The position numbers were made by a program, and so were the translations under genes. A stretch of DNA of 64,000 nucleotides from Burkholderia anthina (GTDB lineage Bacteria; Pseudomonadota; Gammaproteobacteria; Burkholderiales; Burkholderiaceae): assembly GCF_902498995.1 (NCBI RefSeq), contig NZ_CABVLY010000012.1:62001-126000 (forward strand), written 5' to 3'. The notes beneath the pieces were generated by a model. The model was not told the DNA's origin. It made no database searches and worked only from the letters and a program-made list of their open reading frames with translations. How positions within the stretch are numbered: position 1 is the stretch's first letter; every line of letters starts with the position of its first letter. Below are positions 1 through 8,489 of the stretch, piece by piece.

Positions 1-795
1 GAGCCGCTCGGCCAGCGCACGGCCGTCGACGTCGGCGAGCGCGAACAACTGCGCGAAATCGTCGATCACGAAGTAGGTCTTCTGGAACGTGTCGATCCGG
101 TACTGCGTGCGCATCACGCGCTCCAGTTCGAAGCCGAGCCGGTTCGGCGCCGCGCTTTCGAGGCTGTACAGGCTCTCGCCCTTGCTCGACACGATCCCCG
201 CGCCGTAGATCGACAGCCCGTTCGTGCCGTTCGGGTCGCGGATCAGGCCGAACTCCACCGTATACCAGTACAGCCGCGCCAGCCGCGCGAGCGCTGCTTC
301 GTCGTCCGCGACCGCGAGCGCGGTGCGGCCGTACGCCTGCATGTAATCCGCGAATACCGGGTCGATCAGCAGCGGCACGTGGCCGAACAGGTCGTGGAAG
401 CAGTCGGGTTCCTGCAGGTAGTCGAGCTGGTCCGGGCGGCGCATCCACCAGGTGACCGGAAAACGCCGGTTCGCGAGGTGTTCGAAGAACACGCGATCGG
501 GCACGAGGCCCGGCACCGCGACGATCTCCCAGCCCGTGGCCGGCTTCAGCTGGCGGTTCACGTCGGCGAACGACGGCACGCGGTCGGCCGGCAGGTCGAT
601 CTTCCCGAGTCCGGCGACGAACGCGTCGCACGCGCGTCCGCGCAGCAGCGCCGACTGGCGCGCGTAGAGCTGCTGCCACACCGCGTGGTCGACCTGGCCG
701 TAGCGTTCGAGCGGCTGGTCGATGGTGAAATCGGCGCGGGTTTCGAGGCCCGCGTCGAACTGCTCCTGCAGTTTCGCGGTGACGACGGTAGACAT
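1..795 (-). CDS. phhA: Phenylalanine 4-monooxygenase (3' end outside window)
   Basis: Tetrahydropterin- and iron-dependent hydroxylase that converts phenylalanine to tyrosine in the cytoplasm, the entry step of Phe catabolism. The visible 265 residues start with MSTVVTAKLQEQFD and contain the iron-binding motif FHDLFGHVP (His134, His139) and a third ligand candidate Glu181 in WYTVEFG, as in bacterial aromatic amino acid hydroxylases. Bacterial members are usually 260-300 residues, so only a short C-terminal part lies beyond the left edge. The reading frame stays open to base 1. It is transcribed divergently from an Lrp/AsnC regulator, which is the probable local regulator. Confidence 0.95.
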   Translation of the reverse strand, partial: MSTVVTAKLQEQFDAGLETRADFTIDQPLERYGQVDHAVWQQLYARQSALLRGRACDAFVAGLGKIDLPADRVPSFADVNRQLKPATGWEIVAVPGLVPDRVFFEHLANRRFPVTWWMRRPDQLDYLQEPDCFHDLFGHVPLLIDPVFADYMQAYGRTALAVADDEAALARLARLYWYTVEFGLIRDPNGTNGLSIYGAGIVSSKGESLYSLESAAPNRLGFELERVMRTQYRIDTFQKTYFVIDDFAQLFALADVDGRALAERL

Positions 796-881
796 GATCG
801 GGCTCTGCATGCTGTGGTTGGGAATCATGCAAGTGTAGAGCGGCAGTCGTGCGGAATGGGCGTAAAGATGGCGTGTATTTG

Positions 882-914
882 CCTGTTAATGCGATAATCG
901 CGCATCAAAACAGG
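882..914. promoter_or_regulatory. Dyad operator candidate between phhA and the Lrp-type gene
   Basis: CCTGTT (882-887) and AACAGG (909-914) form outer arms, and ATGCG (889-893) and CGCAT (901-905) form inner arms, offset by one base. The dyad encloses GATAAT, a possible -10 element for the rightward gene. Its position in the divergent gap suggests a binding site for the adjacent Lrp/AsnC protein. That assignment is inference. Confidence 0.45.
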
Positions 915-934
915 AATGGATGCGGAGAATGCTC

Positions 935-1420
935 ATGCTGGAATTAGATCACTTCGATCTCGCGCTGCTGGACGTGCTGCAGCGCTTCGGCCGCGCGACG
1001 CACCAGCAGCTCGGCGAGGAAGTGCCGCTGTCGCCGTCGCAGATCGGCCGGCGGCTGCAGCGGCTGGAAGCGGCGGGCGTGATCGAAGGCTACCGTGTGA
1101 TGCTGCGCCCGGAAAAGCTCGGGCTCGGCGTCACCGCGTTCACGAGCCTGAAGCTCAAGCACCACGGCGATTCGATCATCGAGCAGTTCCAGCAGCAGAT
1201 CGACGTGCTGCCCGAAGTGCTCGAATGCCATGCGGTGGTCGGCGATGCCGACTATCTGTTGCGGATCGTCGCGCCGGACCTGAACGCGCTGTCGCAGTTC
1301 GTGATGAAGAAGCTGATGCGCGTGCCGGGTGTCGACAGCGTGCGCTCGAACATCGTGCTGACGACCTTCAAGCGCAACGGCGCGCTGCCGCTCGCGCATC
1401 TGGCGCCCGGCGCGGCATGA
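935..1420 (+). CDS. Lrp/AsnC-family transcriptional regulator
   Basis: DNA-binding regulator of about 161 residues. An N-terminal helix-turn-helix (about residues 5-55, with LSPSQIGRRLQRLEAAGVI as the recognition region) is followed by a RAM ligand-sensing domain (about 68-150), the usual architecture and length of the family. In-frame ATGs lie at 920, 929 and 935. The one at 935 is preferred because GGAG at 924-927 is correctly spaced; the one at 920 would add five residues. Divergence from phhA implies control of phenylalanine hydroxylase, as seen for Lrp-type regulators next to aromatic degradation genes. The effector (Phe or Tyr) is inferred, not shown. Confidence 0.88.
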   Translation: MLELDHFDLALLDVLQRFGRATHQQLGEEVPLSPSQIGRRLQRLEAAGVIEGYRVMLRPEKLGLGVTAFTSLKLKHHGDSIIEQFQQQIDVLPEVLECHAVVGDADYLLRIVAPDLNALSQFVMKKLMRVPGVDSVRSNIVLTTFKRNGALPLAHLAPGAA

Positions 1421-1462
1421 TGCGGCGGCCGGGCGCAAGGCCGCGCCGCGGGTAGGGCCGGA

Positions 1463-1996
1463 TCAGGCCGCTTCGGACTGCGCGTCGGCGTTCAGCAGGT
1501 CGACGTACGCGACCGCGACGAGATCGTCCGCCGGCACGCCGAGCTTCGCGAACACATCGTGCGCTTCGGCTTCGCCGCCGGCTTCATCGTCATCCGGGCC
1601 GAGCACGACTTCCAGTTCGATGAAGTCGCCGAGGCCGTCGACGCGGTCGAGGTGGATGCGCGTGCGGCCGGCCAGGTACACGTGCCGTTCCTTCGTCACG
1701 ATTCCGCGCGTGGTCAGCGCGGTCGCGAGCAGCGAATGCATCGCGTCCGGGTTCGTGACCGGGCTGCGCGTGTAGTACGACGCCTTCGGGCCGTCGCGGT
1801 CGTCGCGCTGGTAGAAGATCAGCTCGGCCGGCGTGCCGTCCTCGAAGCGGCGCAGCTTCAGCCGGCCGCGCGGCACGTCGTAGAAGAAATCCTGCTGGCG
1901 GTAGAAGAGCGGCGCCTCGGTGGCGAGCGCCGCCGCGCGTTCGCGCAGTTGCTCGAATTCGCGGGCGCGGGCTTTGATCTCGATGTTGCGGGCCAT
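1463..1996 (-). CDS. CYTH-domain protein (class IV adenylate cyclase/triphosphatase-like)
   Basis: A 177-residue protein of the CYTH (CyaB-thiamine triphosphatase) fold, which acts on triphosphorylated substrates in an eight-stranded tunnel. It begins MARNIEIKAR. The classic ExExK motif appears as N-x-E-x-K, so its first acidic residue is missing. Charged strand motifs follow: KLRRF, IFYQRDD, KERHVY and FIELEVVL. The start at 1996 is chosen because GGAG stands upstream and the family begins at this point; an in-frame upstream ATG at 2038 has no such support. It converges on the Lrp-type gene with a 42-base gap. The substrate (cAMP synthesis, thiamine triphosphate or polyphosphate) cannot be decided. 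Confidence 0.8.
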   Translation of the reverse strand: MARNIEIKARAREFEQLRERAAALATEAPLFYRQQDFFYDVPRGRLKLRRFEDGTPAELIFYQRDDRDGPKASYYTRSPVTNPDAMHSLLATALTTRGIVTKERHVYLAGRTRIHLDRVDGLGDFIELEVVLGPDDDEAGGEAEAHDVFAKLGVPADDLVAVAYVDLLNADAQSEAA

Positions 1997-2170
1997 GCGG
2001 GTCTCCTTCAATCCGGGTCTCGCGGTGTGCGAACGCACAATCTAGCAAAAAGCTTGCGATGGTGGCGTGACGACGCGGTGACGCGAGGCGGCTCGTCCGT
2101 GTCGCAACCGCGGTTGCCCCCCATGCGTCGACGTCCACCGCCCGTCGGCCCGCGGCGCCATCAGCCGCGC

Positions 2171-3070
2171 TCATGTCGCCCACTGAGTCTCGATCAGCCG
2201 CAGCGCCGCCGTGATCGCAGGCTCGTCGCGCCGCTCGGCGAGCGCCACGAACGTCAGTTGGGTCGGCACCGTCACGCGTTCGACGATCGTCAGCGCATGT
2301 GCGTGCGCTTCGGCCAGCGCGGTCGAATCGCGCGCGAGCGTCAGCCCGATGCCCGATTTGACGAGATCGAGCATCGATTGCTCCTGGTCGACCTCGGCAA
2401 CCTTGACCGGCTGCGCGCCGGCCGCCGCGAACACGCGCGACAGCAGCCGGTGATGCGCGGATGCCGGCGGCGTCCAGATCCACGGCAGCGCGGCGAGCGC
2501 GCGCCAGTCGTGCGCGCGCTGCACGCGCTCGCGCCAGCCAGCCGGTGCGAGCACGCGATACTGGAAATGCGTGAGCGTGACGGTGTGAAAGAGCGCATCG
2601 TCGCGCGGATCGTCCTCGCCGGGCCGGCCGATGTAGTAGCCGACGTCGAGCGCGCGCGCCCGCACCTGTTCGAGCACCCATCCCGACATGCCGTGCCGCA
2701 GCGCGGTTTCGACCTGCGGGTAGGTTTCGACCAGCGCGCGCAGGAAGCCGCCGAGCCGCAGGAAGCCCGGATCCAGAATCGTGCCGATCCGGAGCCGGCC
2801 GCGCACCTCGTGCCGCAGCGCAGCCGCGGCGCGCGCGACGTCGGCGGCCGCGGCCAGTGCGCGCTCCGCGTGCGGCAGCAGCGTCTGGCCGTCGCGGGTA
2901 AGCGCGAGCCCGCGCGACGTGCGCGTGAACAGCGCGACGCCGAGCGTTTCCTGCAGATGCTTGATCTGCAGACTCACGGCCGGCTGCGTTACGTGCAGCT
3001 GGGCGGCGGCGCGCGTCAGGTTGCCTTCGCGGGCGACCGTCGCGAACGCGCGGAGCAGGGTGAGATCCAT
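2171..3070 (-). CDS. LysR-family transcriptional regulator
   Basis: A 299-residue LysR-type regulator. The N-terminal winged helix-turn-helix (residues 1-60) begins MDLTLLRAFATVAREGNLTR, and the effector-binding periplasmic-binding-protein-like domain follows (about 90-295). The start at 3070 matches the family's normal N-terminus; an in-frame ATG at 3109 would add 13 atypical residues. It is divergent from the GMC oxidoreductase across a gap filled with tandem hairpins, so that gene is a possible target. LysR regulators usually control a divergent neighbour, but neither the effector nor the target can be read from the sequence. Confidence 0.88.
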   Translation of the reverse strand: MDLTLLRAFATVAREGNLTRAAAQLHVTQPAVSLQIKHLQETLGVALFTRTSRGLALTRDGQTLLPHAERALAAAADVARAAAALRHEVRGRLRIGTILDPGFLRLGGFLRALVETYPQVETALRHGMSGWVLEQVRARALDVGYYIGRPGEDDPRDDALFHTVTLTHFQYRVLAPAGWRERVQRAHDWRALAALPWIWTPPASAHHRLLSRVFAAAGAQPVKVAEVDQEQSMLDLVKSGIGLTLARDSTALAEAHAHALTIVERVTVPTQLTFVALAERRDEPAITAALRLIETQWAT

Positions 3071-3228
3071 CGTCGTGATATGAGCGCAGCTTATGACGCA
3101 GTTCAGCATAACTCATTGGATCGGCGGCCGGCTGCGGGAGTACGCTTCATCGATCGCGTCGCCGGCGACGCACTATGCTGGGAATGAGAGCGGCGCCGCG
3201 CCGCGCGTTGGACAACAAGAAGATTGGG

Positions 3229-3405
3229 GTGGGATACGAGTGAGTGTTGAAGCGCTGACTTCGTCCAGCCACGCCGTGGGATTCGAGTAGGCGTTGAAGC
3301 GCTGACTCGGGCCGACCGCCGTGGGGATGGAGTACGCGCTGAAGCGCCAACTCCATCCAGCCACGCCATGGGATCCGAGTAATCGCTAAAGCGCTAACTC
3401 GGATC
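3229..3405 (+). repeat. Four tandem imperfect hairpin units before a GMC oxidoreductase gene
   Basis: Four units of about 45 bases follow one another, each opening with a GTGGG-like box and three of the gaps carrying CCAGCCACGC or a variant. Each unit folds as an outer stem plus an inner GCGCT-GAA-AGCGC-like stem. Outer arms are ACGAGT/ACTTCGT (3236/3258), CGAGT/ACTCG (284-288/305-309 within the 3.2-3.3 kb stretch), ATGGAGT/ACTCCAT (3327-3333/3350-3356) and GATCCGAGT/ACTCGGATC (3372-3380/3397-3405). The arms differ between units but stay paired. The last hairpin ends four bases before the AGGAG of the downstream gene. The rest of the 350-base gap shows nothing else. Confidence 0.75.
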
Positions 3406-3420
3406 GACAGGAGACATACC

Positions 3421-5109
3421 GTGACTACTCAACGCACGCTCGAGGGCGAATTCGATTACGTGATCGTCGGCGCAGGCACCGCAGGCTGCGTGCTCGCGAA
3501 CCGCCTGACCGAGGACCCCGACATCCACGTGCTGCTGCTCGAGGCGGGCGGCAAGGACGACTACCACTGGATTCACATCCCGGTCGGCTATCTGTACTGC
3601 ATCGGCAATCCGCGCACCGACTGGCTGTACAAGACGCAGCCCGAAGCAGCGCTGAACGGCCGCGCGCTGTCATATCCGCGCGGCCGCGTGCTCGGCGGCT
3701 GCTCGTCGATCAACGGGATGATCTACATGCGCGGCCAGCGCGAGGATTACGACAGCTGGGCGGAGGAAACCGGCGACGCCGGCTGGTCGTGGGACAGCGT
3801 GCTGCCGGTCTTCAAGCGCAGCGAGGATCACCATGCGGGCGCAAGCGACGCGCACGGCGCGGGCGGCTACTGGCGCGTCGAGAAGCAGCGGCTGCGCTGG
3901 GAGATCCTCGAATCGTTCGCGCAAGCCGCGCAGCAGACGGGCATCCCGGCAACCGACGATTTCAACCGCGGCGACAATTCCGGGGTCGGCTATTTCGAGG
4001 TGAACCAGAAACGCGGCGTGCGCTGGAATACGTCGAAGGCGTTCCTGCGGCCCGCGATGACGCGCCCGAACCTGACCGTGATCACCGGCGCGCAGGCGCA
4101 GCGGGTGGTGTTCGACGGGCGGCGCGCGGTGGGTGTCGAATATCGTGGCGGCGGCACCGATTATGTCGCGCGCGCCCGCGCCGAAGTGCTGCTGACCTCC
4201 GGCGCGGTGAATTCGCCGCAACTGCTCGAACTGTCGGGTATCGGCGCGGGCCATCGGCTGCAGGCGCTCGGCATCGACGTCGTGCAGGACCTCCCGGGCG
4301 TCGGTGAAAACCTGCAGGATCACCTGCAGCTGCGGATGGCGTATCGCGTCGAAGGCGTGCGCACGCTCAACACGCTGTCCGCGCACTGGTGGGGCAAGCT
4401 GATGATCGGCGCCGAATATGCGCTGCTGCAACGCGGGCCGATGTCGATGGCGCCGTCGCAGCTCGGCGCGTTCGCAAAATCCGATCCCGACGATCCGGCG
4501 CTCACGCGTCCGGATCTCGAATACCACGTGCAGCCGCTGTCGCTCGAGCGCTTCGGCGAGCCGCTGCACCGTTTCAACGCCTTTACCGCATCCGTGTGCC
4601 ATCTGCGGCCGAGCTCGCGCGGCAGCGTGCATATCGCCAGCCCCGATTCGGCTGTCGCACCCACGATCGCGCCGAACTATCTGTCGACCGATCACGATCG
4701 CCATGTCGCCACGAACGCGCTGCGACTCACGCGCCGGATCGCGTCCGCGCCGGCGCTCGCGCGCTACCGTCCGCAGGAGATCCTGCCGGGCACGCAGTAT
4801 CAGACCGAAGCGGAACTGATCGAAGCGGCGGGCGCCGTGGGCACCACGATCTTCCATCCGGTCGGCACTTGCCGGATGGGCCGCGCGGACGACGATCGCG
4901 CGGTAGTCGACAGCCGGCTGCGTGTGCGCGGCGTCGCCGGACTGCGGATCGTCGACGCATCGGTGATGCCGTTCATCACGTCCGGCAACACGAATTCGCC
5001 GACGCTGATGATCGCGGAGCGCGCGAGCGACATGATCCGCGCCGATCGTCGCGCATTGCGCGAAGAAGCGACGCAGGTGCGAACGGAAGCGGTGGCGACG
5101 GCGGCGTGA
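3421..5109 (+). CDS. GMC-family FAD-dependent oxidoreductase (choline/alcohol dehydrogenase-like)
   Basis: A 562-residue flavoprotein of the glucose-methanol-choline family, which oxidises an alcohol group on its substrate. The dinucleotide-binding motif GAGTAG is at residues 17-22 and the GMC signature GGCSSING at 92-99. The C-terminal catalytic pair is His479 (in FHPVGTCRMG) and Asn523 (in SGNTNSPT). The GTG start at 3421 is set by AGGAG at 3409-3413. It resembles BetA-type choline dehydrogenases in length and motifs, but no betB or betI lies nearby, so the substrate is open. The hairpin array directly upstream is likely part of its 5' leader. Confidence 0.9.
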   Translation: MTTQRTLEGEFDYVIVGAGTAGCVLANRLTEDPDIHVLLLEAGGKDDYHWIHIPVGYLYCIGNPRTDWLYKTQPEAALNGRALSYPRGRVLGGCSSINGMIYMRGQREDYDSWAEETGDAGWSWDSVLPVFKRSEDHHAGASDAHGAGGYWRVEKQRLRWEILESFAQAAQQTGIPATDDFNRGDNSGVGYFEVNQKRGVRWNTSKAFLRPAMTRPNLTVITGAQAQRVVFDGRRAVGVEYRGGGTDYVARARAEVLLTSGAVNSPQLLELSGIGAGHRLQALGIDVVQDLPGVGENLQDHLQLRMAYRVEGVRTLNTLSAHWWGKLMIGAEYALLQRGPMSMAPSQLGAFAKSDPDDPALTRPDLEYHVQPLSLERFGEPLHRFNAFTASVCHLRPSSRGSVHIASPDSAVAPTIAPNYLSTDHDRHVATNALRLTRRIASAPALARYRPQEILPGTQYQTEAELIEAAGAVGTTIFHPVGTCRMGRADDDRAVVDSRLRVRGVAGLRIVDASVMPFITSGNTNSPTLMIAERASDMIRADRRALREEATQVRTEAVATAA

Positions 5110-5243
5110 CGCCGCGCCGACCGATGCTGACAGGCGCTGACATGCACGACAGCGGGTGGTCATCCCGGCGCCTGCTGATTCGCTATGCGAAGCAACTTGC
5201 GCGCCGCGCCCGGTTGCCGTGCTCGACGGAATGAATCGTGCGA

Positions 5244-5268
5244 GCCGCGCATCGAGCGCGGCTTTTTT
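5244..5268 (+). terminator. Rho-independent terminator after the GMC oxidoreductase gene
   Basis: The perfect 7-bp stem GCCGCGC/GCGCGGC with loop ATCGA is followed by six T residues. It lies 135 bases after the stop codon of the GMC gene. Confidence 0.85.
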
Positions 5269-5386
5269 CGTGCGGTGTGGACGCACGGGTGCAGCGCGAT
5301 GCGCACCATCGCCGATGATGCACCAGCCAAAAAAAACGCGTCGTGAACCGTGCACAGCGGCGCCCCGTATGGCGGCCAGCCCTATA

Positions 5387-5410
5387 AGTGCAAATCCCGA
5401 TGATTGCACT
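5387..5410. promoter_or_regulatory. 24-bp dyad upstream of the first Liv-type operon
   Basis: AGTGCAA and TTGCACT are perfect 7-base arms separated by 10 bases, 169 bases before the ATPase start. TATAAG at 5383-5388 resembles a -10 element and touches the left arm, although no good -35 is seen. The rest of the 5110-5578 gap holds only the terminator at 5244. The arrangement suggests an operator for the transport operon; the regulator is unknown. Confidence 0.35.
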
Positions 5411-5578
5411 GCACCAACGGGGCGACAATGTTGCGCAGCATGCATACGCATCGGCGCGGGAGACCACCCTCGACGCGTAGCACGGCGCCCGGGGGCAGTC
5501 CGCTCATCCGCTGACCCGTTCGCGGTCGCTTGCGCGAATCTTCCCCGGTGCTTCGCCCGACTTCGTACGGAAGGGAAC

Positions 5579-6358
5579 ATGATTCTCGGCGACACGATTC
5601 TGGAAACACGTGGACTAACGAAGGAATTCAGGGGCTTCACCGCCGTGAATGGCGTCAACCTGCGTGTGCGACGCGGTGCGATTCATGCGCTGATCGGACC
5701 GAACGGCGCAGGCAAGACCACCTGCTTCAACCTGCTGACCAAGTTCCTGACGCCGACGGCTGGTCAGATCGTTTTCAACGGGATCGACATCACCGACGAG
5801 CGGCCCGCACAGGTTGCACGCCGCGGCATCATCCGTTCATTCCAGATCTCGGCGGTATTCCCGCACCTGACCGCGTTGCAGAACGTGCGCATCGGCCTGC
5901 AGCGCGCGCTGGGCACCGAATTCCATTTCTGGCGCAGCGAGCGCACGCTGCGGCGCCTCGACGATCGCGCGATGGACCTGCTCACGCAGGTCGGTCTCAC
6001 CGATTTCGCGCATGTGCCGACCGTCGAGCTCGCCTACGGCCGCAAGCGCGCGCTCGAGATCGCGACGACGCTCGCGATGGAACCCGAACTGATGCTGCTC
6101 GACGAGCCCACGCAGGGGATGGGCCACGAGGACGTCGACCGCGTGACCGCGCTGATCAAGAAGGTCGCGAACGGCCGCACCATCCTGATGGTCGAGCACA
6201 ACATGAACGTGATCGCGGGCATCTCCGACACGATCACCGTCCTGCAGCGCGGCGAAGTGCTGGCCGAAGGCTCGTATGCGGAAGTATCGAAGAATCCGCT
6301 CGTGATCGAGGCATACATGGGCAGCGCCGACGCGGCGCTCGCGGGGGCGCACGCATGA
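5579..6358 (+). CDS. ABC transporter ATPase, LivG type (operon 1)
   Basis: A 259-residue cytoplasmic nucleotide-binding subunit of a branched-chain-amino-acid-type (HAAT) importer. Walker A is intact (GPNGAGKTT). The signature is the variant AYGRKRALEIA, followed by Walker B LMLLDEPTQGMG and the switch histidine in MVEHNM. The start at 5579 is preceded by AAGGGA; an open frame continues upstream without family similarity. The stop overlaps the next ATG (ATGA). The AYGRKR form and the order ATPase-ATPase-binding protein-permease-permease are common in transporters for amides or other organic solutes, so leucine need not be the substrate. Confidence 0.9.
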   Translation: MILGDTILETRGLTKEFRGFTAVNGVNLRVRRGAIHALIGPNGAGKTTCFNLLTKFLTPTAGQIVFNGIDITDERPAQVARRGIIRSFQISAVFPHLTALQNVRIGLQRALGTEFHFWRSERTLRRLDDRAMDLLTQVGLTDFAHVPTVELAYGRKRALEIATTLAMEPELMLLDEPTQGMGHEDVDRVTALIKKVANGRTILMVEHNMNVIAGISDTITVLQRGEVLAEGSYAEVSKNPLVIEAYMGSADAALAGAHA

Positions 6359-7110
6359 AGCGCAGCGAACGGGAGGAACGCGAATTGAGCGGTGTCGAAA
6401 GCGGCACGCCCGCGCTGGAGATCACGGGCCTCGAAGCCTGGTACGGGGAATCCCACATATTGCACGGTGTCGACCTGAGCGTTCATCGCGGCGAGGTCGT
6501 CACGCTGCTCGGCCGCAACGGCGCGGGCCGCACGACGACGCTGCGCGCGATCATGGGACTCACGGGCCGCCGCAGCGGCTCGATCAAGGTCGCGGGCAAC
6601 GAGACGATCGGCCTTGCGACACATCGCATCGCGCATTTCGGTGTCGGCTACTGCCCGGAGGAGCGCGGGATCTTCTCGAGCCTGTCGTGCGAGGAGAACC
6701 TGATGCTGCCGCCGCCGATCGGGCCGAGCGACCATGCGATGTCGCTCGACGAGATCTACGCGATGTTTCCGAACCTCGCCTCGCGCCGGCAGAGCCAGGG
6801 CACGCGGCTGTCAGGCGGCGAACAGCAGATGCTGGCGGTCGCGCGGATCCTGCGTACCGGCGCGAACCTGTTGCTGCTCGACGAGATTTCCGAAGGCCTG
6901 GCGCCGGTGATCGTGCAGGCGCTCGCGCGGATGATCGTCGCGCTGAAGGCGCGCGGCTACACGGTGGTGATGGTCGAACAGAATTTCCGCTTCGCCGCGC
7001 CGCTCGCCGATCGCTTCTACGTGATGGAGCATGGCCGCATCGTCGAGCATTTCCGCGCGGCCGAACTGGAAGGCAAGATGCCGATCCTTCACGACCTGCT
7101 TGGGGTGTGA
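6355..7110 (+). CDS. ABC transporter ATPase, LivF type, with Walker A Lys to Arg (operon 1)
   Basis: A 251-residue second ATPase of the importer. The Q-loop/signature region has LSGGEQQMLAVARIL, then Walker B NLLLLDEISEGL and MVEQNF. The P-loop reads GRNGAGRTTT: the invariant lysine is Arg59 (codon CGC at 6529-6531). Walker B also has Ile instead of the usual Pro after Asp-Glu. The gene starts inside the stop of the LivG-type gene (ATGA), implying translational coupling. If Arg59 cannot support hydrolysis, the heterodimer would rely on the intact site of its LivG partner; this is inference. Confidence 0.9.
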   Translation: MKRSEREERELSGVESGTPALEITGLEAWYGESHILHGVDLSVHRGEVVTLLGRNGAGRTTTLRAIMGLTGRRSGSIKVAGNETIGLATHRIAHFGVGYCPEERGIFSSLSCEENLMLPPPIGPSDHAMSLDEIYAMFPNLASRRQSQGTRLSGGEQQMLAVARILRTGANLLLLDEISEGLAPVIVQALARMIVALKARGYTVVMVEQNFRFAAPLADRFYVMEHGRIVEHFRAAELEGKMPILHDLLGV

Positions 7111-7187
7111 CGCCGCCCCGTTTCCCTTGCCGCTAGCCGTGGCGGCCCTCGAACAACCACAACGCATCAGAACAACAGGAGACGTCA

Positions 7188-8387
7188 ATGAAAATGAAGA
7201 CCCTTGCGCACGCGTGTCTCGCACTCGCCACTGCAACGCTGACCGCCGGCGCCGCACACGCCGCGGACAGCGTGAAGATCGGCTTCATCACCGACATGTC
7301 GGGGTTGTACGCGGACATCGACGGGCAGGGCGGCCTCGAGGCGATCCGGATGGCGGTCGCCGACTTCGGCGGCAAGGTGCTCGGCAAGCCGATCGAGGTC
7401 GTCTATGCGGATCACCAGAACAAGGCGGACATCGCCGCGTCGAAGGCGCGCGAGTGGATGGACCGCGGCGGGCTCGACCTGCTGGTCGGCGGCACGAACT
7501 CCGCGACCGCGCTGTCGATGAACCAGGTCGCGGCCGAGAAGAAGAAGGTCTACATCAACATCGGCGCGGGCGCCGACACGCTGACCAACGAGCAGTGCAC
7601 GCCGTACACGGTCCACTACGCATACGACACGATGGCGCTCGCGAAGGGCACGGGGTCGGCGGTGGTGAAGCAGGGCGGCAAGACGTGGTTCTTCCTGACC
7701 GCCGACTATGCATTCGGCAAGGCGCTCGAGAAAAACACGTCGGACGTCGTGAAGGCGAACGGCGGCCAGGTGCTCGGCTCGGTGCGGCATCCGTTGTCGG
7801 CGTCGGACTTCTCGTCGTTCCTGCTGCAGGCGCAGTCGTCGAAGGCGCAGATCCTCGGCCTCGCGAACGCGGGCGGCGACACGATCAACGCGATCAAGGC
7901 CGCGAAGGAATTCGGCATCACGAAGACGATGAAGATCGCCGCGCTGCTGATGTTCATCGACGACGTGCACAGCCTCGGCCTCGAGACGACGCAGGGCCTC
8001 GTGCTGACCGACAGCTGGTACTGGAACCGCGACGCGGCGTCGCGCCAGTGGGCGCAGCGCTACTTCGGCAAGATGAAGAAGATGCCGTCGAGCCTGCAGG
8101 CGGCCGACTATTCATCGGTGACGACCTACCTGAAGGCGGTGCAGGCCGCCGGCACGACCGACTCCGACAAGGTGATGGCCGAGCTGAAGAAGATGAAGAT
8201 CAACGACTTCTACGCGAAGGGCACCATCCGCCAGGACGGCAGCATGATCCACGACATGTACCTGATGGAAGTGAAGAAGCCGTCGGAATCGAAGGAGCCG
8301 TGGGACTACTACAAGGTGCTCGCGACGATTCCGGGCGACCAGGCGTTCGGCACCAAGCAGGAATCGCGCTGCGCGCTGTGGAAGTAA
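7188..8387 (+). CDS. Periplasmic substrate-binding protein, Liv/HAAT type (operon 1)
   Basis: A 399-residue type I periplasmic binding protein. A signal peptide spans about residues 1-25 (hydrophobic core ACLALATATLTAGAAHA, cut before AD), and the mature protein begins with the family pattern VKIGFITDMSGLYADIDGQG. It captures the solute and delivers it to the permease pair encoded downstream. A CAGGAGA ribosome site precedes the ATG. The ligand is not evident. Transporters with this operon order in Burkholderia and relatives are often assigned to urea, amides or aromatic-type solutes, so leucine is only one possibility. Confidence 0.9.
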   Translation: MKMKTLAHACLALATATLTAGAAHAADSVKIGFITDMSGLYADIDGQGGLEAIRMAVADFGGKVLGKPIEVVYADHQNKADIAASKAREWMDRGGLDLLVGGTNSATALSMNQVAAEKKKVYINIGAGADTLTNEQCTPYTVHYAYDTMALAKGTGSAVVKQGGKTWFFLTADYAFGKALEKNTSDVVKANGGQVLGSVRHPLSASDFSSFLLQAQSSKAQILGLANAGGDTINAIKAAKEFGITKTMKIAALLMFIDDVHSLGLETTQGLVLTDSWYWNRDAASRQWAQRYFGKMKKMPSSLQAADYSSVTTYLKAVQAAGTTDSDKVMAELKKMKINDFYAKGTIRQDGSMIHDMYLMEVKKPSESKEPWDYYKVLATIPGDQAFGTKQESRCALWK

Positions 8388-8489
8388 GCGCGACGTAGCG
8401 GCGCGCGGCGGCGGCCGCAGCGATGCGCCCGCTGCGCCGCCTGCGTGCGCGACGGCTTGAACGTTGCGCACGCAACGAAACTCATTCTG

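Noticed and set aside
3229..3405. The tandem hairpin array as a CRISPR array
   Set aside because: Units diverge, spacers are short and shared, and no cas genes are present.
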